Source of the DNA: Streptomyces xanthophaeus
Lineage (GTDB): Bacteria; Actinomycetota; Actinomycetes; Streptomycetales; Streptomycetaceae
Reading direction: 5' to 3'
DNA length: 64,000 nucleotides
Assembly: GCF_030440515.1 (NCBI RefSeq)
Contig: NZ_CP076543.1
Location: 5,962,501 to 6,026,500, forward strand
Part shown: positions 1-9,070 of the stretch, piece by piece
Position numbering within the stretch: the first letter of the stretch is position 1
How the letters are laid out: every line of letters starts with the position of its first letter
The notes under the pieces: model-generated
Told to the model about the DNA's origin: nothing
What the model saw: only the letters and a program-made list of their open reading frames with translations
Database searches by the model: none
Program-made: the position numbers and the translations under genes

Positions 1-786
1 AAGGAGCGCATCCGGGCCGGCGAGGCCTTCCAGGTGGTGCCCTCGCAGCGGTTCGAGACCCCCTGCCAGGCCTCCGCGCTGGACGTCTACCGGGTGCTGC
101 GGGCCACCAACCCGTCCCCGTACATGTACCTCTTCCGCTTCGAGAACGGCTTCGACGTGGTCGGCTCCAGCCCCGAGGCGCTGGTCAAGGTCGAGGACGG
201 GCGGGCCATGGTCCACCCGATCGCCGGCACCCGCCACCGCGGCGCGACCCCGCAGGAGGACAACGACCTCGCCGACGAGCTGATGGCCGACCCCAAGGAG
301 CGCGCCGAGCACCTGATGCTCGTCGACCTGGGCCGCAACGACCTCGGCCGGGTCTGCGAGCCGGGATCGGTGGAGGTCGTCGACTTCATGTCGATCGAGC
401 GCTACTCCCACGTCATGCACATCGTCTCCACCGTGACGGGGCGCGTGGCCGAGGGGAAGACCGCCTTCGACGTGCTCACCGCCTGCTTCCCGGCCGGCAC
501 CCTCTCCGGCGCGCCCAAGCCCCGCGCCATGCAGATCATCGAGGAGCTGGAGCCCTCCCGCCGCGGCCTCTACGGCGGCTGCGTGGGCTACCTGGACTTC
601 GCCGGGGACTCCGACACGGCCATCGCCATTCGCACCGCACTGCTGCGTGACGGCACGGCGTACGTGCAGGCCGGAGCCGGTGTCGTCGCGGACTCGGTGC
701 CCGAGCTGGAGGACAACGAGTGCCGGAACAAGGCGGCCGCCGTGCTGCGCGCGGTGGGAGCGGCGAACCGCCTCCACGGCTCCTGA
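1..786 (+). CDS. trpE: Anthranilate synthase component I, C-terminal part (cut by window edge)
   Basis: The reading frame is open from base 1 and ends at TGA 784-786, so the window holds about 261 C-terminal residues; the N-terminal regulatory half lies outside. The chorismate-binding domain is clear: [36 protein letters not shown] and the terminal [15 protein letters not shown] block. Established role: TrpE converts chorismate plus ammonia or glutamine to anthranilate, the first committed step of tryptophan synthesis. Next come two small membrane-protein genes, then trpC-trpM-trpB-trpA, so this is the start of a tryptophan cluster. No partner trpG is visible here; it may be separate or part of the unseen region. 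Confidence 0.97.
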   Translation, partial: KERIRAGEAFQVVPSQRFETPCQASALDVYRVLRATNPSPYMYLFRFENGFDVVGSSPEALVKVEDGRAMVHPIAGTRHRGATPQEDNDLADELMADPKERAEHLMLVDLGRNDLGRVCEPGSVEVVDFMSIERYSHVMHIVSTVTGRVAEGKTAFDVLTACFPAGTLSGAPKPRAMQIIEELEPSRRGLYGGCVGYLDFAGDSDTAIAIRTALLRDGTAYVQAGAGVVADSVPELEDNECRNKAAAVLRAVGAANRLHGS

Positions 787-800
787 GGGCGTAAGGGATA

Positions 801-1481
801 GTGGGGTACGTGAGTGCCGTACCCCCGCCCCGAAACGAAGCCGACGCCGAGTCCGAGCCCGCGGCTCCCGACCGTCGTGGCGGCCGCCGCAGTGTGGCCG
901 TCGCCCTGCTGCTCGGCGCCCTGGGCGCCACCGTCGTCCTGCTCGCCTCCGGCCGGACCTGGGCCCGGGGCACCGCCGCCATCGGCAGCGACTCGCTCCA
1001 GCTGACCGCCGACGGGCGGGCCGTCACCGGTCTGCCCGCCGCGCTGGCCATCGTGGGCCTCGCCGCACTGGTCGCCGTCTTCGCCGTACGCGGCAAGAGC
1101 CGTCTGCTGGTGTCGGGGCTGCTCGCGCTCAGCGGCCTGGGCGCGGCCCTGTCGGCCGTCCTCGGCGCCGACGGCCGCCGCGCCCTGGACGCGCAGGCCG
1201 CCCGTACGACCGCCGACAGTGCCGCCCATGTGGCCGGGCTGACCCAGACGACCTGGCCCTACGTCACGGCCGCCGGCGCGGTCCTGATCCTGGCGGCCGG
1301 TCTGCTGGCCCTGCGCTTCGGCCGGAGCTGGCCTTCCATGGGAGGCCGCTACGAGCGTGACGGCAGCCCGCGCGCCCGGACTGTCGCAGCGGTTGATCCG
1401 GACCGGCCGGAAGATCTGTGGAAGGCTCTGGACCGGGGCGAGGACCCGACCACCGACCCGGGCGCCGACCGGGCCCACTGA
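801..1481 (+). CDS. Trp biosynthesis-associated membrane protein (TIGR02234 family)
   Basis: 226 residues starting at GTG 801, 14 bases after trpE. A hydrophilic N-terminus (about residues 1-30) is followed by four hydrophobic segments near residues 32-50, 78-96, 101-122 and 153-174, and an acidic hydrophilic tail rich in D, P and R. This arrangement and its position after trpE match the actinobacterial Trp-operon-associated membrane protein family. The biochemical role is unknown; a link to tryptophan metabolism is inferred from gene order only. It is probably translated from the same message as trpE given the short gap. The start is not certain, because a GTG at 810 is also in frame. Confidence 0.85.
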   Translation: MGYVSAVPPPRNEADAESEPAAPDRRGGRRSVAVALLLGALGATVVLLASGRTWARGTAAIGSDSLQLTADGRAVTGLPAALAIVGLAALVAVFAVRGKSRLLVSGLLALSGLGAALSAVLGADGRRALDAQAARTTADSAAHVAGLTQTTWPYVTAAGAVLILAAGLLALRFGRSWPSMGGRYERDGSPRARTVAAVDPDRPEDLWKALDRGEDPTTDPGADRAH

Positions 1482-1592
1482 CCCGACCCCCCTGGACGGC
1501 GAAGCCGCCCGGTGCGGGACAATGGTCGCCGAGCGTCCGACACAGACCGCACGTTCGACACAGCAGCGCGACAGAGCAACGAGGAGCAACTC

Positions 1593-1844
1593 ATGGCGGG
1601 CACTAGCCACGGACACACCCCGGCCGCCTGGACCGGTGTCATCATCGCCTTCATCGGTTTCTGCATCTCCGGCGCCTTCATGGTGCTCGCGAACCCGCTC
1701 GGCTTCTGGGCCGGCCTCGTCGTCGTCGCGCTCGGCGGTGTCGTCGGCCTGGGGATGAAGGCCGCGGGCATGGGCGCGCCGAAGGCCGCCCACAAGGACC
1801 TCGCCGAGGTCATCGCCGCTTCCAAGGTTCCCGCCAAGGTCTGA
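1593..1844 (+). CDS. Small two-helix membrane protein, HGxxPAAW family
   Basis: 83 residues starting at ATG 1593, which has a GAGGAG ribosome-binding site 5 bases upstream. The signature HGHTPAAW occurs at residues 6-13 and is followed directly by two hydrophobic helices separated by a short turn. The tail is short, polar and Ala/Lys-rich. This matches a conserved actinobacterial family named for the HGxxPAAW motif; function unknown. It sits between trpE and the DUF2752 gene and ends just before a stem-loop terminator, so it may close the trpE transcription unit. A longer reading from upstream GTG 1512 is possible but would lack a good ribosome-binding site. Confidence 0.85.
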   Translation: MAGTSHGHTPAAWTGVIIAFIGFCISGAFMVLANPLGFWAGLVVVALGGVVGLGMKAAGMGAPKAAHKDLAEVIAASKVPAKV

Positions 1845-1892
1845 GCGAGCGAGCGGCGCGGTCCGAAGGACCGGTCCGAAGCAGCGCAGCCG

Positions 1893-1922
1893 AAAGGCGC
1901 GGCCCCGCCGGGCTGCGCCTTT
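1893..1922 (+). terminator. Rho-independent terminator after the trpE unit
   Basis: A 13-bp stem (1893-1905 with 1910-1922, one G-T wobble) with a CGCC tetraloop ends in TTT and is followed by TGTC. It lies 48 bases after the HGxxPAAW gene and directly before the DUF2752 gene. It probably ends the trpE unit and argues for the later start of the next gene. Confidence 0.75.
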
Positions 1923-1947
1923 TGTCATGAGCGGAGAGAATCAGCAG

Positions 1948-2433
1948 GTGGACGCCTCTCGTACCCCCGATGCCCCGCCGTCACCGGCATCCGTGCCCGC
2001 GGAGCCGGGGCGGCCCGCCGGGCGGCCGTCCCCGTCGCGGGCCCGGCGGCTCGCCGTTCCGGCGTCCTACCTGGCCGGGGTCACCGCGGCCTTCGCGTAC
2101 GTGGGCGCCGTGGATCCCAACGAGCCCGGCCACTACCCGGTGTGCCCGCTGTTCCGGCTGACGGGCGTCCTGTGCCCGGGCTGCGGGGGCCTGCGCAGCG
2201 CGCACGCCTTCGCGCAGGGCGATCTGGTCACCGCTCTCGGGGCGAACGCGCTCGCGGTCGCGGGCTATTTCGTCTTCGCGGGGTTCATGGCCCTGTGGCT
2301 GGTCCGCGCGTTCCGCGGCGGGCCGACCCCGAGGATCGTCCTGCGTCCGAGGTACTGGTGGGCGCTGGGTGTGCTGGCGCTGGTTTTCGTCATTGTCCGA
2401 AATCTTTCTTTCGGCTCCGCTCTGGCGCCCTGA
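1948..2433 (+). CDS. DUF2752 domain membrane protein
   Basis: 161 residues from GTG 1948. This start is chosen because GGAGAG (1933-1938) lies at suitable spacing, whereas the alternative ATG 1927 abuts the terminator and has no ribosome-binding site. The first 35 residues are Pro/Ala-rich. Then come a hydrophobic segment, the DUF2752 motif (CPLFRLTGVLCPGCGGLRS) and two further hydrophobic helices. The Cys-rich GLCPGCG-like motif is the family hallmark; no activity is established. It is commonly found beside tryptophan genes in streptomycetes. The promoter is not obvious, and transcription may read through the weak upstream terminator. Confidence 0.8.
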   Translation: MDASRTPDAPPSPASVPAEPGRPAGRPSPSRARRLAVPASYLAGVTAAFAYVGAVDPNEPGHYPVCPLFRLTGVLCPGCGGLRSAHAFAQGDLVTALGANALAVAGYFVFAGFMALWLVRAFRGGPTPRIVLRPRYWWALGVLALVFVIVRNLSFGSALAP

Positions 2434-2605
2434 GCCCCCTGGGCAGGCCCTATGAAGCACGGATTCCGAATGTCCAGTTACTGGGACAGCGTCAACCGCG
2501 TGCGGAGGGCAACGCCTCCTGCGGATACCATTTGAATGCCGACCTTGCTTCTGTACTTGTCTGCAAGGCGGCCGACCGTCATCGACCCGGAAGGGGGCCG
2601 CTCGC

Positions 2606-3415
2606 GTGAGTGTGCTCGACGAGATCATCGAAGGGGTCCGCGAAGACCTTGCCGAACGGCAGGCCCGCGTGAGCCTCGACGAGCTCAAGGAGCGTGCCGC
2701 CAAGGCGCCCCAGGCCAAGGACGGCGTCGCTGCCCTGCGCGGCGACAGCGTCAAGGTGATCTGCGAGGTCAAGCGCTCCAGCCCCTCCAAGGGCGCGCTG
2801 GCCGCCATCGCCGATCCGGCCGGGCTCGCCGCCGACTACGAGGCGGGCGGTGCGGCGGTCATCTCCGTCCTCACCGAGCAGCGCCGGTTCGGCGGCTCGC
2901 TGGCCGACCTGGAGGCCGTCCGCGCCCGCGTGGACATCCCGATCCTGCGCAAGGACTTCATCGTCACGGCGTACCAGCTCTGGGAGGCCCGCGCCTACGG
3001 CGCCGACCTCGTCCTGCTGATCGTCGCGGCCCTGGAGCAGGAGGCCCTCGTCTCCCTCATCGAGCGGGCCGAGTCCATCGGTCTCACCCCGCTCGTCGAG
3101 GTCCACGACGAGGAGGAAGTGGAGCGCGCGGTCGCCGCCGGCGCCAAGATCATCGGCGTCAACGCCCGCAACCTCAAGGACCTCAAGGTCGACCGCTCCA
3201 CCTTCGAGCGCGTCGTCGGCGAGATCCCGGACCACATCGTCAAGATCGCCGAGTCCGGCATCCGTGGCCCGCACGACCTGATCGCCTACGCCAACGAGGG
3301 CGCCGACGCCGTCCTCGTCGGGGAGTCCCTGGTGACCGGCCGCGACCCGAAGGCGGCCGTGGCCGACCTCGTCGCCGCCGGCGCCCACCCCGCCCTGCGC
3401 CACGGGCGGAGCTGA
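2606..3415 (+). CDS. trpC: Indole-3-glycerol phosphate synthase
   Basis: 269 residues from GTG 2606, preceded by GGAAGGGGG. It converts 1-(2-carboxyphenylamino)-1-deoxyribulose 5-phosphate to indole-3-glycerol phosphate. The TIM-barrel signatures are present: [11 protein letters not shown] (residues 53-63, with catalytic Glu54 and Lys56), LRKDFI (second Lys), [18 protein letters not shown] and the C-terminal AESGI and VLVGESLV phosphate-binding loops. Length is typical. It opens the trpC-trpM-trpB-trpA unit, and the 172-bp gap upstream probably carries its promoter. The N-terminal [18 protein letters not shown] is the usual start of the streptomycete enzyme. Confidence 0.97.
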   Translation: MSVLDEIIEGVREDLAERQARVSLDELKERAAKAPQAKDGVAALRGDSVKVICEVKRSSPSKGALAAIADPAGLAADYEAGGAAVISVLTEQRRFGGSLADLEAVRARVDIPILRKDFIVTAYQLWEARAYGADLVLLIVAALEQEALVSLIERAESIGLTPLVEVHDEEEVERAVAAGAKIIGVNARNLKDLKVDRSTFERVVGEIPDHIVKIAESGIRGPHDLIAYANEGADAVLVGESLVTGRDPKAAVADLVAAGAHPALRHGRS

Positions 3416-3424
3416 CCCGTACCC

Positions 3425-3634
3425 ATGGCCCACGACCGCTCCTGCGTCCGCACCCGGCCGGGCTCCCGCCCGGCCGCCGTGCCGACGGCTCACGCGCCCC
3501 TGGCGCGCGGCTGCCGCCCCCGCGGCTGCCGCGCCCCGGCCCGGCGCGTGCACGGGCGGCGGGTCCGGTACGTGATCGGCTCCGAGCCCGGTCAGGTCAA
3601 CGGCATGCGATGGCGCCGCGGAGGCGCGCTGTAA
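3425..3634 (+). CDS. trpM: Small Arg-rich protein, TrpM-like tryptophan biosynthesis modulator
   Basis: 69 residues between trpC (9 bases upstream) and trpB. The protein is Arg/Ala/Pro-rich and ends with a distinctive ARRVHGRRVRYVIG stretch followed by EPGQVNGMRWR. Streptomyces coelicolor has a small protein gene at the same place between trpC and trpB (called trpX or trpM), reported to modulate tryptophan synthesis and differentiation. The assignment here rests on position, size and remembered similarity of the C-terminal half; the molecular mechanism is not visible. No strong ribosome-binding site precedes the ATG, so translation may be coupled to trpC. Confidence 0.72.
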   Translation: MAHDRSCVRTRPGSRPAAVPTAHAPLARGCRPRGCRAPARRVHGRRVRYVIGSEPGQVNGMRWRRGGAL

Positions 3635-3839
3635 CGAGGGCCGCCGCGGCCCGGTACGCGAGACGTACCGCCCCGCGCGCAGTTCCCGTACGGCCTGACG
3701 TCCCGGGCCGCCGGCCCCGGACGCGGGCCGCCCCGCACCGTACGCACGACATCCCCCAGCGGGGTGTGCGCGGCACGGGCGGGCGGCGCAATACGGTGAA
3801 TCCACCCCGCCGCATCTCGCACCCGTAGGAGCACTGGAC

Positions 3840-5081
3840 ATGTCCAGCGAGTTCTTCATCCCGGACCCGGAGGGTCACGTTCCCAACGCCGAGGGCTACT
3901 TCGGTGACTTCGGCGGCAAGTTCATCCCGGAGGCGCTCGTCGCCGCCGTGGACGAGGTCGCCGTCGAGTACGAGAAGGCCAAGGGCGACCCGGCCTTCGC
4001 GGCCGAGCTCAACGACCTCATGGTCAACTACACCGGCCGCCCGAGCGCTCTCACCGAGGTGCCCCGCTTCGCCGAGCACGCCGGCGGCGCCCGGATCTTC
4101 CTCAAGCGCGAGGACCTGAACCACACCGGCTCGCACAAGATCAACAACGTGCTGGGCCAGGCGCTGCTCACCAAGCGCATGGGCAAGACCCGCGTCATCG
4201 CCGAGACCGGCGCCGGGCAGCACGGCGTGGCCACCGCCACCGCCTGCGCGCTCTTCGGCCTTGAGTGCACCATCTACATGGGCGAGATCGACACCCAGCG
4301 CCAGGCCCTCAACGTGGCCCGCATGCGCATGCTGGGCGCCGAGGTCATCGCCGTGAAGTCCGGCTCCCGGACGCTCAAGGACGCGATCAACGAGGCGTTC
4401 CGCGACTGGGTCGCCAACGTGGACCGGACCCACTACCTCTTCGGTACGGTCGCCGGCCCCCACCCCTTCCCGGCCATGGTCCGCGACTTCCACCGGGTCA
4501 TCGGCGTCGAGGCACGCCGCCAGATCCTGGAGCGCGCCGGCCGGCTGCCGGACGCCGTCGCGGCCTGCGTCGGCGGCGGCTCCAACGCCATCGGCCTCTT
4601 CCACGCCTTCATCCCGGACGCCGGCGTCCGCCTGGTCGGCTTCGAGCCCGCCGGGCACGGCGTCGAGACCGGCGAGCACGCGGCCACGCTGACCGCCGGC
4701 GAGCCCGGGATCCTGCACGGCTCCCGCTCCTACGTCCTCCAGGACGAGGAGGGCCAGATCACCGAGCCGTACTCCATCTCGGCCGGCCTGGACTACCCGG
4801 GCATCGGCCCGGAGCACTCCTACCTCAAGGACTCCGGCCGCGGCGAGTACCGCGCGGTCACCGACGACGCGGCGATGCAGGCCCTGCGCCTGCTCTCGCG
4901 CACCGAGGGGATCATCCCGGCGATCGAGTCGGCGCACGCCCTCGCGGGCGCCCTCGACCTGGGCAAGGAGCTGGGCAAGGACGGCCTGCTGGTCGTCAAC
5001 CTGTCCGGTCGCGGCGACAAGGACATGGACACGGCGGCCCGCTACTTCGGGCTGTACGACGGCGAGGGGGAGAACAAGTGA
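3840..5081 (+). CDS. trpB: Tryptophan synthase beta subunit
   Basis: 413 residues starting at ATG 3840 with GTAGGAG upstream. It condenses indole with serine using pyridoxal phosphate. The PLP lysine is Lys100 in HTGSHKIN, the substrate loop is ETGAGQHG, and the phosphate-binding loop is [10 protein letters not shown]. The C-terminal [10 protein letters not shown] motif is intact. Length and N-terminus ([19 protein letters not shown]) are typical. The stop overlaps the trpA start by 4 bases, so the subunits are probably made in coupled fashion. The 205-bp gap after trpM is long for an operon and could hold its own promoter or a processing site. Confidence 0.98.
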   Translation: MSSEFFIPDPEGHVPNAEGYFGDFGGKFIPEALVAAVDEVAVEYEKAKGDPAFAAELNDLMVNYTGRPSALTEVPRFAEHAGGARIFLKREDLNHTGSHKINNVLGQALLTKRMGKTRVIAETGAGQHGVATATACALFGLECTIYMGEIDTQRQALNVARMRMLGAEVIAVKSGSRTLKDAINEAFRDWVANVDRTHYLFGTVAGPHPFPAMVRDFHRVIGVEARRQILERAGRLPDAVAACVGGGSNAIGLFHAFIPDAGVRLVGFEPAGHGVETGEHAATLTAGEPGILHGSRSYVLQDEEGQITEPYSISAGLDYPGIGPEHSYLKDSGRGEYRAVTDDAAMQALRLLSRTEGIIPAIESAHALAGALDLGKELGKDGLLVVNLSGRGDKDMDTAARYFGLYDGEGENK

Positions 5082-5893
5082 GCACCGGAAACCTCCAGCT
5101 GCTGAGCGACACCCTCGCCAAGGCGAAGTCCGAGGACCGCGCGGCCCTCGTCGCCTACCTCCCGGCCGGCTTCCCGACCGTCGACGGCGCCATCGAGGCG
5201 GTCAAGGCGGTCATCGAGGGCGGCGCGGACGTGGTCGAGATCGGCCTCCCGCACAGTGACCCGGTGCTGGACGGCGCGATCATCCAGACCGCCGACGACA
5301 TCGCCCTGCGCGGTGGAGTCAAGATCGCCGACGTGATCCGCACGGTCCGCGAGGCCCACGAGGCGACCGGGGCCCCGGTCCTGGTGATGACCTACTGGAA
5401 CCCCATCGACCGCTACGGCGTCGAGCGGTTCACGGCCGAGCTGGCGGCGGCGGGCGGTGCCGGCTGCATCCTGCCCGACCTGCCGGTGCAGGAGTCCGCG
5501 CTGTGGCGCGAGCACGCGGAGAAGCACGGTCTGGCGACCGTCTTCGTCGTGGCTCCCAGTAGCAAGGACGCCCGCCTGGCCACCATCACGGCGGCCGGCT
5601 CCGGCTTCGTCTACGCCGCCTCCCTCATGGGAGTCACCGGCACCCGCGAGTCCGTCGGCAACCAGGCCCAGGACCTGGTGCGGCGCACCCGCGCCACCAC
5701 CGAGCTCCCGGTCTGCGTGGGACTCGGCGTCTCCAACGCCGTACAGGCCAAGGAGGTCGCGGGCTTCGCCGACGGTGTCATCGTCGGCTCGGCCTTCGTG
5801 AAGCTGCTCCTGGACGCGCCGGACCTGCCGGCCGGGCTGGACGCCGTACGGGCGCTCGCCGGCGAGCTCGCGGAAGGCGTACGCCGGAGCTGA
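5078..5893 (+). CDS. trpA: Tryptophan synthase alpha subunit
   Basis: 271 residues from GTG 5078, which overlaps the trpB stop as GTGA. It cleaves indole-3-glycerol phosphate to indole and glyceraldehyde 3-phosphate, and the indole is channelled to TrpB. The motif [15 protein letters not shown] contains the two catalytic acids (Glu54 and Asp65 in this numbering). Later barrel motifs include [24 protein letters not shown] and [13 protein letters not shown]. Length is typical. It is the last gene of the tryptophan unit; a strong stem-loop follows 65 bases downstream. Confidence 0.97.
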   Translation: MSTGNLQLLSDTLAKAKSEDRAALVAYLPAGFPTVDGAIEAVKAVIEGGADVVEIGLPHSDPVLDGAIIQTADDIALRGGVKIADVIRTVREAHEATGAPVLVMTYWNPIDRYGVERFTAELAAAGGAGCILPDLPVQESALWREHAEKHGLATVFVVAPSSKDARLATITAAGSGFVYAASLMGVTGTRESVGNQAQDLVRRTRATTELPVCVGLGVSNAVQAKEVAGFADGVIVGSAFVKLLLDAPDLPAGLDAVRALAGELAEGVRRS

Positions 5894-5958
5894 CGCGCGT
5901 TCGATCACGGCCACGGATGTCTGATCGGGTTCTGTAGCCCGATCGGGTGGAAGTGCGG

Positions 5959-5986
5959 GCAGGGAGGCACGCGAGTGCCTCCCTGC
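5959..5986 (+). terminator. Strong stem-loop terminator after trpA
   Basis: Perfect 12-bp stem (5959-5970 with 5975-5986) closed by a GCGA tetraloop and followed by TTCGTTT. It ends the trp unit and lies 15 bases before the start chosen for the thioredoxin-like gene, which excludes the longer in-frame start at 5975. Confidence 0.85.
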
Positions 5987-6001
5987 TTCGTTTGGCGGAA
6001 C

Positions 6002-7033
6002 GTGAGCGAGAAGAACGACGGTGCGAACCGCGATGCGACGAAACGATCGGCCCGGGAACGACTCCTCGTGGAGCGCGAGCGGCAGAAGACCCGGGACAAG
6101 CGCCGGCGGACCCTCGTCGTGGCGGCGGCGGTGGTCGGCGTCCTCGGCCTGGCGACCGTCGTCGGCGTGATCGCGGCCAACACCGGCAAGAGCGGATCGG
6201 CCAAGGCGGGGCCGGTGGTCGCCCCCTCCGGGGCCACCGGGAAGGACGCCCTCGCCATCCAGGCGGGCAAGCCCGAGGCGAAGTCCTCCCTCACCGTGTG
6301 GGAGGACTTCCGCTGCCCCTCCTGCAAGTTCTTCGAGGACAACTACCGCGACGTCATCCACGACCTGGAGGCCAAGGGGCTGCTCAAGGTCGACTACCAC
6401 CTGGTCACGCTCATCGACCGGAGGATGGGCGGCAGCGGCTCGCTGAAGGCGGCCAACGCGGCCGCCTGCGCGCAGGACGCCGGCAAGTTCACCGAGTACC
6501 ACGACCTCCTCTTCCAGAACCAGCCGCAGGAGATCGACGACGCCTTCGGCAAGAACGCCAAGCTGCTGGAACTGGCGGGCAAGGTCGACGGGCTGGACAC
6601 CCCTGAGTTCCGCTCGTGCGTCGAGGACGGCACGCACAACAGCTGGGTCGCCAAGTCGGACACCGCCTTCACCACCGGAGGGTTCCGGGGCACCCCGACC
6701 GTGCTGCTGAACGGCAAGGACATCCTTTCCGACCAGGCCAACCAGGTGACCCCGCAGAAGCTGAAGGAGCAGGTCGAGGCCGCGGCCAAGGGCCCGGGAG
6801 GCGCGGACGCCGGGGCCGGGGCCGAGAAGGGCTCACCGTCGGGCAGCGCGACCCCCGGATCCGGAGCGAAGGCCGCGGACAAGGCGGCGGACAAGCCCGG
6901 GGACAAGGCCGGGGCGAAGGCCTCGCCGTCGGCCTCGCGTACGGGATCGGGCGGATCCTCGTCCGGCGGGTCCTCGAACCGGTCCACCGGTGGGGCCTCC
7001 GGCGGTTCCTCCAGCGGGTCCTCGGAGGACTGA
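6002..7033 (+). CDS. Membrane-anchored DsbA-like thioredoxin-fold protein
   Basis: 343 residues from GTG 6002; the in-frame GTG 5975 falls inside the trp terminator stem and is rejected. A basic cytoplasmic segment (about 1-36) precedes one transmembrane helix (37-58). An extracytoplasmic DsbA-type thioredoxin domain follows, with a CPSC active site at residues 105-108 and the cis-Pro loop GTPTVLLNG. The last 80 residues are a Ser/Gly/Lys/Ala low-complexity tail likely to extend from the wall-side domain. Family knowledge supports a thiol-disulfide oxidoreductase role outside the membrane; substrates are unknown. It precedes lgt, another envelope-maturation gene. Confidence 0.88.
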   Translation: MSEKNDGANRDATKRSARERLLVERERQKTRDKRRRTLVVAAAVVGVLGLATVVGVIAANTGKSGSAKAGPVVAPSGATGKDALAIQAGKPEAKSSLTVWEDFRCPSCKFFEDNYRDVIHDLEAKGLLKVDYHLVTLIDRRMGGSGSLKAANAAACAQDAGKFTEYHDLLFQNQPQEIDDAFGKNAKLLELAGKVDGLDTPEFRSCVEDGTHNSWVAKSDTAFTTGGFRGTPTVLLNGKDILSDQANQVTPQKLKEQVEAAAKGPGGADAGAGAEKGSPSGSATPGSGAKAADKAADKPGDKAGAKASPSASRTGSGGSSSGGSSNRSTGGASGGSSSGSSED

Positions 7034-7067
7034 CCGCGGCCGGTTCCAGGTCTGGATTTGGTTTCGT

Positions 7068-7104
7068 CTTGCCGGGCGGGTTGCGGTGCGCACCGCCCGG
7101 CAAG
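7068..7104 (+). terminator. Stem-loop between the DsbA-like gene and lgt
   Basis: Inverted repeat with 12-bp arms (CTTGCCGGGCGG at 7068-7079 and its complement at 7093-7104) around a 13-base loop. The right arm ends 8 bases before the lgt ATG and is not followed by a T-tract. It could be a weak terminator or a hairpin affecting lgt translation. Confidence 0.5.
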
Positions 7105-7112
7105 GTAGCGTC

Positions 7113-8099
7113 ATGTCTGCCATGGACCTTGCTTACATCCCCAGTCCGTCGACCGGCGTGATCCATCTCGGACCGATCCCGCTCCGCGGCTACGCGTTCT
7201 GCATCATCATCGGCGTCTTCGTCGCCGTCTGGCTCGGCAACAGGCGATGGATCGCGCGCGGCGGAAAGCCGGGCACGGTCGCGGACATCGCCGTGTGGGC
7301 CGTGCCCTTCGGCCTGGTCGGTGGTCGCCTCTACCACGTGATCACCGACTACCAGCTCTACTTCGGCGCGGGCCGCAACTGGGTCGACGCCTTCAAGATC
7401 TGGGAGGGCGGACTCGGCATCTGGGGCGCCATCGCGCTCGGCGCGGTCGGTGCCTGGATCGGCTGTCGCCTGCGCGGGATCCCGCTGCCGGCCTGGGCGG
7501 ACGCTCTGGCCCCCGGTATCGCGCTGGCCCAGGCCTGCGGACGCTGGGGCAACTGGTTCAACCAGGAGCTGTACGGCCGGGCCACCGACCTGCCGTGGGC
7601 GGTGGAGATCAGCGCGGGCCCGAACCGGGACGCCGGCACCTACCACCCGACCTTCCTGTACGAGTCGCTGTGGTGCATCGGTGTCGCGCTGCTGGTCCTC
7701 TGGGCCGACCGCCGCTTCACGCTCGGCCACGGACGGGCCTTCGCCCTGTACGTCGCCGCGTACTGCGTCGGCCGCGGCTGGATCGAGTACATGCGCGTCG
7801 ACGAGGCGCACCACATCCTGGGCGTCCGGCTGAACGTCTGGACCTCGATCGTCGTCTTCGTCCTCGCGGTCGTCTACCTGGTGCTGTCGGCGAAGCTGCG
7901 GCCGGGCCGCGAGTCGGTCGTCGAGCCGGACACCTCGGGCGGCAAGGACGGCGGCGACGCGGCTCCGGCCGACGCGGACGCCCCCGCCGAAGCCGCTGAC
8001 GCGGAGAAGGCCGAGCCCGCCGAGGCCAAGACGCCCGTCCTCACGAAGGACGCACCCGCCAAGGCCGAGGCCGAGGCCCCGGAGGCGGGCAAGCGCTGA
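7113..8099 (+). CDS. lgt: Prolipoprotein diacylglyceryl transferase
   Basis: 328 residues from ATG 7113 (a second ATG at 7122 is also in frame). Lgt transfers diacylglycerol from phosphatidylglycerol to the lipobox cysteine of prolipoproteins in the cytoplasmic membrane. It shows seven or so hydrophobic segments and the family signature GRWGNWFNQELYG, followed by the HPTFLYESLW motif. The last 60 residues form an acidic Ala/Glu/Pro-rich tail, common in streptomycete Lgt. A very strong terminator follows directly. Streptomycetes often encode two Lgt proteins; only one is in this window. Confidence 0.97.
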   Translation: MSAMDLAYIPSPSTGVIHLGPIPLRGYAFCIIIGVFVAVWLGNRRWIARGGKPGTVADIAVWAVPFGLVGGRLYHVITDYQLYFGAGRNWVDAFKIWEGGLGIWGAIALGAVGAWIGCRLRGIPLPAWADALAPGIALAQACGRWGNWFNQELYGRATDLPWAVEISAGPNRDAGTYHPTFLYESLWCIGVALLVLWADRRFTLGHGRAFALYVAAYCVGRGWIEYMRVDEAHHILGVRLNVWTSIVVFVLAVVYLVLSAKLRPGRESVVEPDTSGGKDGGDAAPADADAPAEAADAEKAEPAEAKTPVLTKDAPAKAEAEAPEAGKR

Positions 8100-8111
8100 C
8101 CCGATCGCTCT

Positions 8112-8150
8112 GCGAAGGGGGGTGCCGCGTACAGCGGCACCCCCCTTCGC
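8112..8150. terminator. Strong terminator after lgt
   Basis: Perfect 17-bp stem (8112-8128 with 8134-8150) and a 5-base loop GTACA. Because the stem is symmetrical and the next gene ends on the opposite strand 105 bases on, it may serve both directions. Confidence 0.88.
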
Positions 8151-8190
8151 GTTCGCCACATCCAGCCCCGCCGGCGTTCGACCGTGCAGA

Positions 8191-8240
8191 TCCAGCCCCG
8201 CCGGCGTTTGAGGCGCGGGGTCCGGGGCGGAGCCCCGGGA
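8191..8240 (+). repeat. 50-bp dispersed GC-rich repeat, copy 1
   Basis: All 50 bases recur in inverted orientation at 62453-62502. The core reads CCGCCGGCGTTTGAGGCG, and the second half is an inverted repeat able to fold (GGGGTCCGGGGC / GGAGCCCC). A partial extra copy of the first 18 bases lies just upstream at 8161-8178. Similar sequence is, to my knowledge, frequent between genes in streptomycetes. Together with the terminator it fills the gap between lgt and the convergent operon. Confidence 0.85.
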
Positions 8241-8254
8241 TACGGCGGCCGGGG

Positions 8255-9070
8255 TCAGCGGGCGGCCATGCGAGCGGCGAGCTCAAGGGTGCGGTGGGCC
8301 GCGGCCACCACCGCCGGATCCACGAACCGCCCGTCGGGCAGGGCCAGCGCCCCCGGCGTCGCGCGGGCCGCGCTCAGCACCTCCACGGCAGCGCTGACCT
8401 CCTCGTCCGCCGGGAGATAGGCCCGCTCGATCACCGGGAGCTGGCGCGGATGGATCGCCGCCCGGCCGAGGAAGCCCAGGGAGCGGCCGCGGGCGCACGA
8501 GACGGCCAGCGACTCCAGGTCCCGGATGTCGGGGAACACCGACTGCGCCGGGGGCGTCAGCCCCGCGGCCCGGGCCGCGACCACCACCCGGGACCGGCAC
8601 CAGTCCAGGCCCGTCTCCGCGCTGACGGCCAGGTCGGCCCGCAGGTCCGCCTCGCCGAGGGAGAGCCCGCGCAGGGCGGGATGCGCGCGGGCGATCTCGT
8701 ACGCGCGCTCCACGGCCACGGCCGATTCGAGCAGGGCGTGCAGGTTCACCCCGCCGGTGCGCTCCGCGACGGCCGTGATCTGCGCCGGAGCGCTGATCTT
8801 GGGCAGCCGCAGCCCCGCGAGTCCGTGCAGCCCGCCGAGCGCGGTGAGGTCGGCGCCGCCCCAGGGGGAGTCCAGGGCGTTGACGCGGACGTGGACGGGG
8901 AGCGGGGGCCGCTCGGCGAGCAGGTCGGCGGTCGCGGCGCGCGCGTACTCCTTGCGCGAGGCCGGAACCGCGTCCTCCAGGTCGACGATGACGGCGTCCG
9001 CCCCGCAGCCGAGGGCCTTGGCGACCACCTCCGGGCGGTCGCCGGGCGCGTACAGCCAGGTCAGGATCAC
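8255..9070 (-). CDS. HpcH/HpaI-CitE family CoA ester lyase
   Basis: 271 residues from GTG 9070, overlapping the CoA-transferase stop by 4 bases. It is a TIM-barrel protein of the citrate lyase beta-subunit type: YAPGDRPEVVAKAL near the N-terminus, VIVDLEDAVP (acidic metal-binding region), VRVNALDSPWG, a conserved Glu in LLESAVAV, and LSLGEADLRADL. Family members cleave or form C-C bonds of malyl-, citramalyl- or citryl-CoA. Being coupled to a CaiB-type CoA-transferase, it could split the CoA ester made by its neighbour; the substrate is not evident. Last gene of the seven-gene minus-strand operon. Confidence 0.88.
   Translation of the reverse strand: MILTWLYAPGDRPEVVAKALGCGADAVIVDLEDAVPASRKEYARAATADLLAERPPLPVHVRVNALDSPWGGADLTALGGLHGLAGLRLPKISAPAQITAVAERTGGVNLHALLESAVAVERAYEIARAHPALRGLSLGEADLRADLAVSAETGLDWCRSRVVVAARAAGLTPPAQSVFPDIRDLESLAVSCARGRSLGFLGRAAIHPRQLPVIERAYLPADEEVSAAVEVLSAARATPGALALPDGRFVDPAVVAAAHRTLELAARMAAR

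Noticed and set aside
3635..3839. An additional small gene between trpM and trpB
   Set aside because: Available frames are short, Arg/Pro-rich and lack a ribosome-binding site; only small GC-rich hairpins and the trpB ribosome-binding site are seen.
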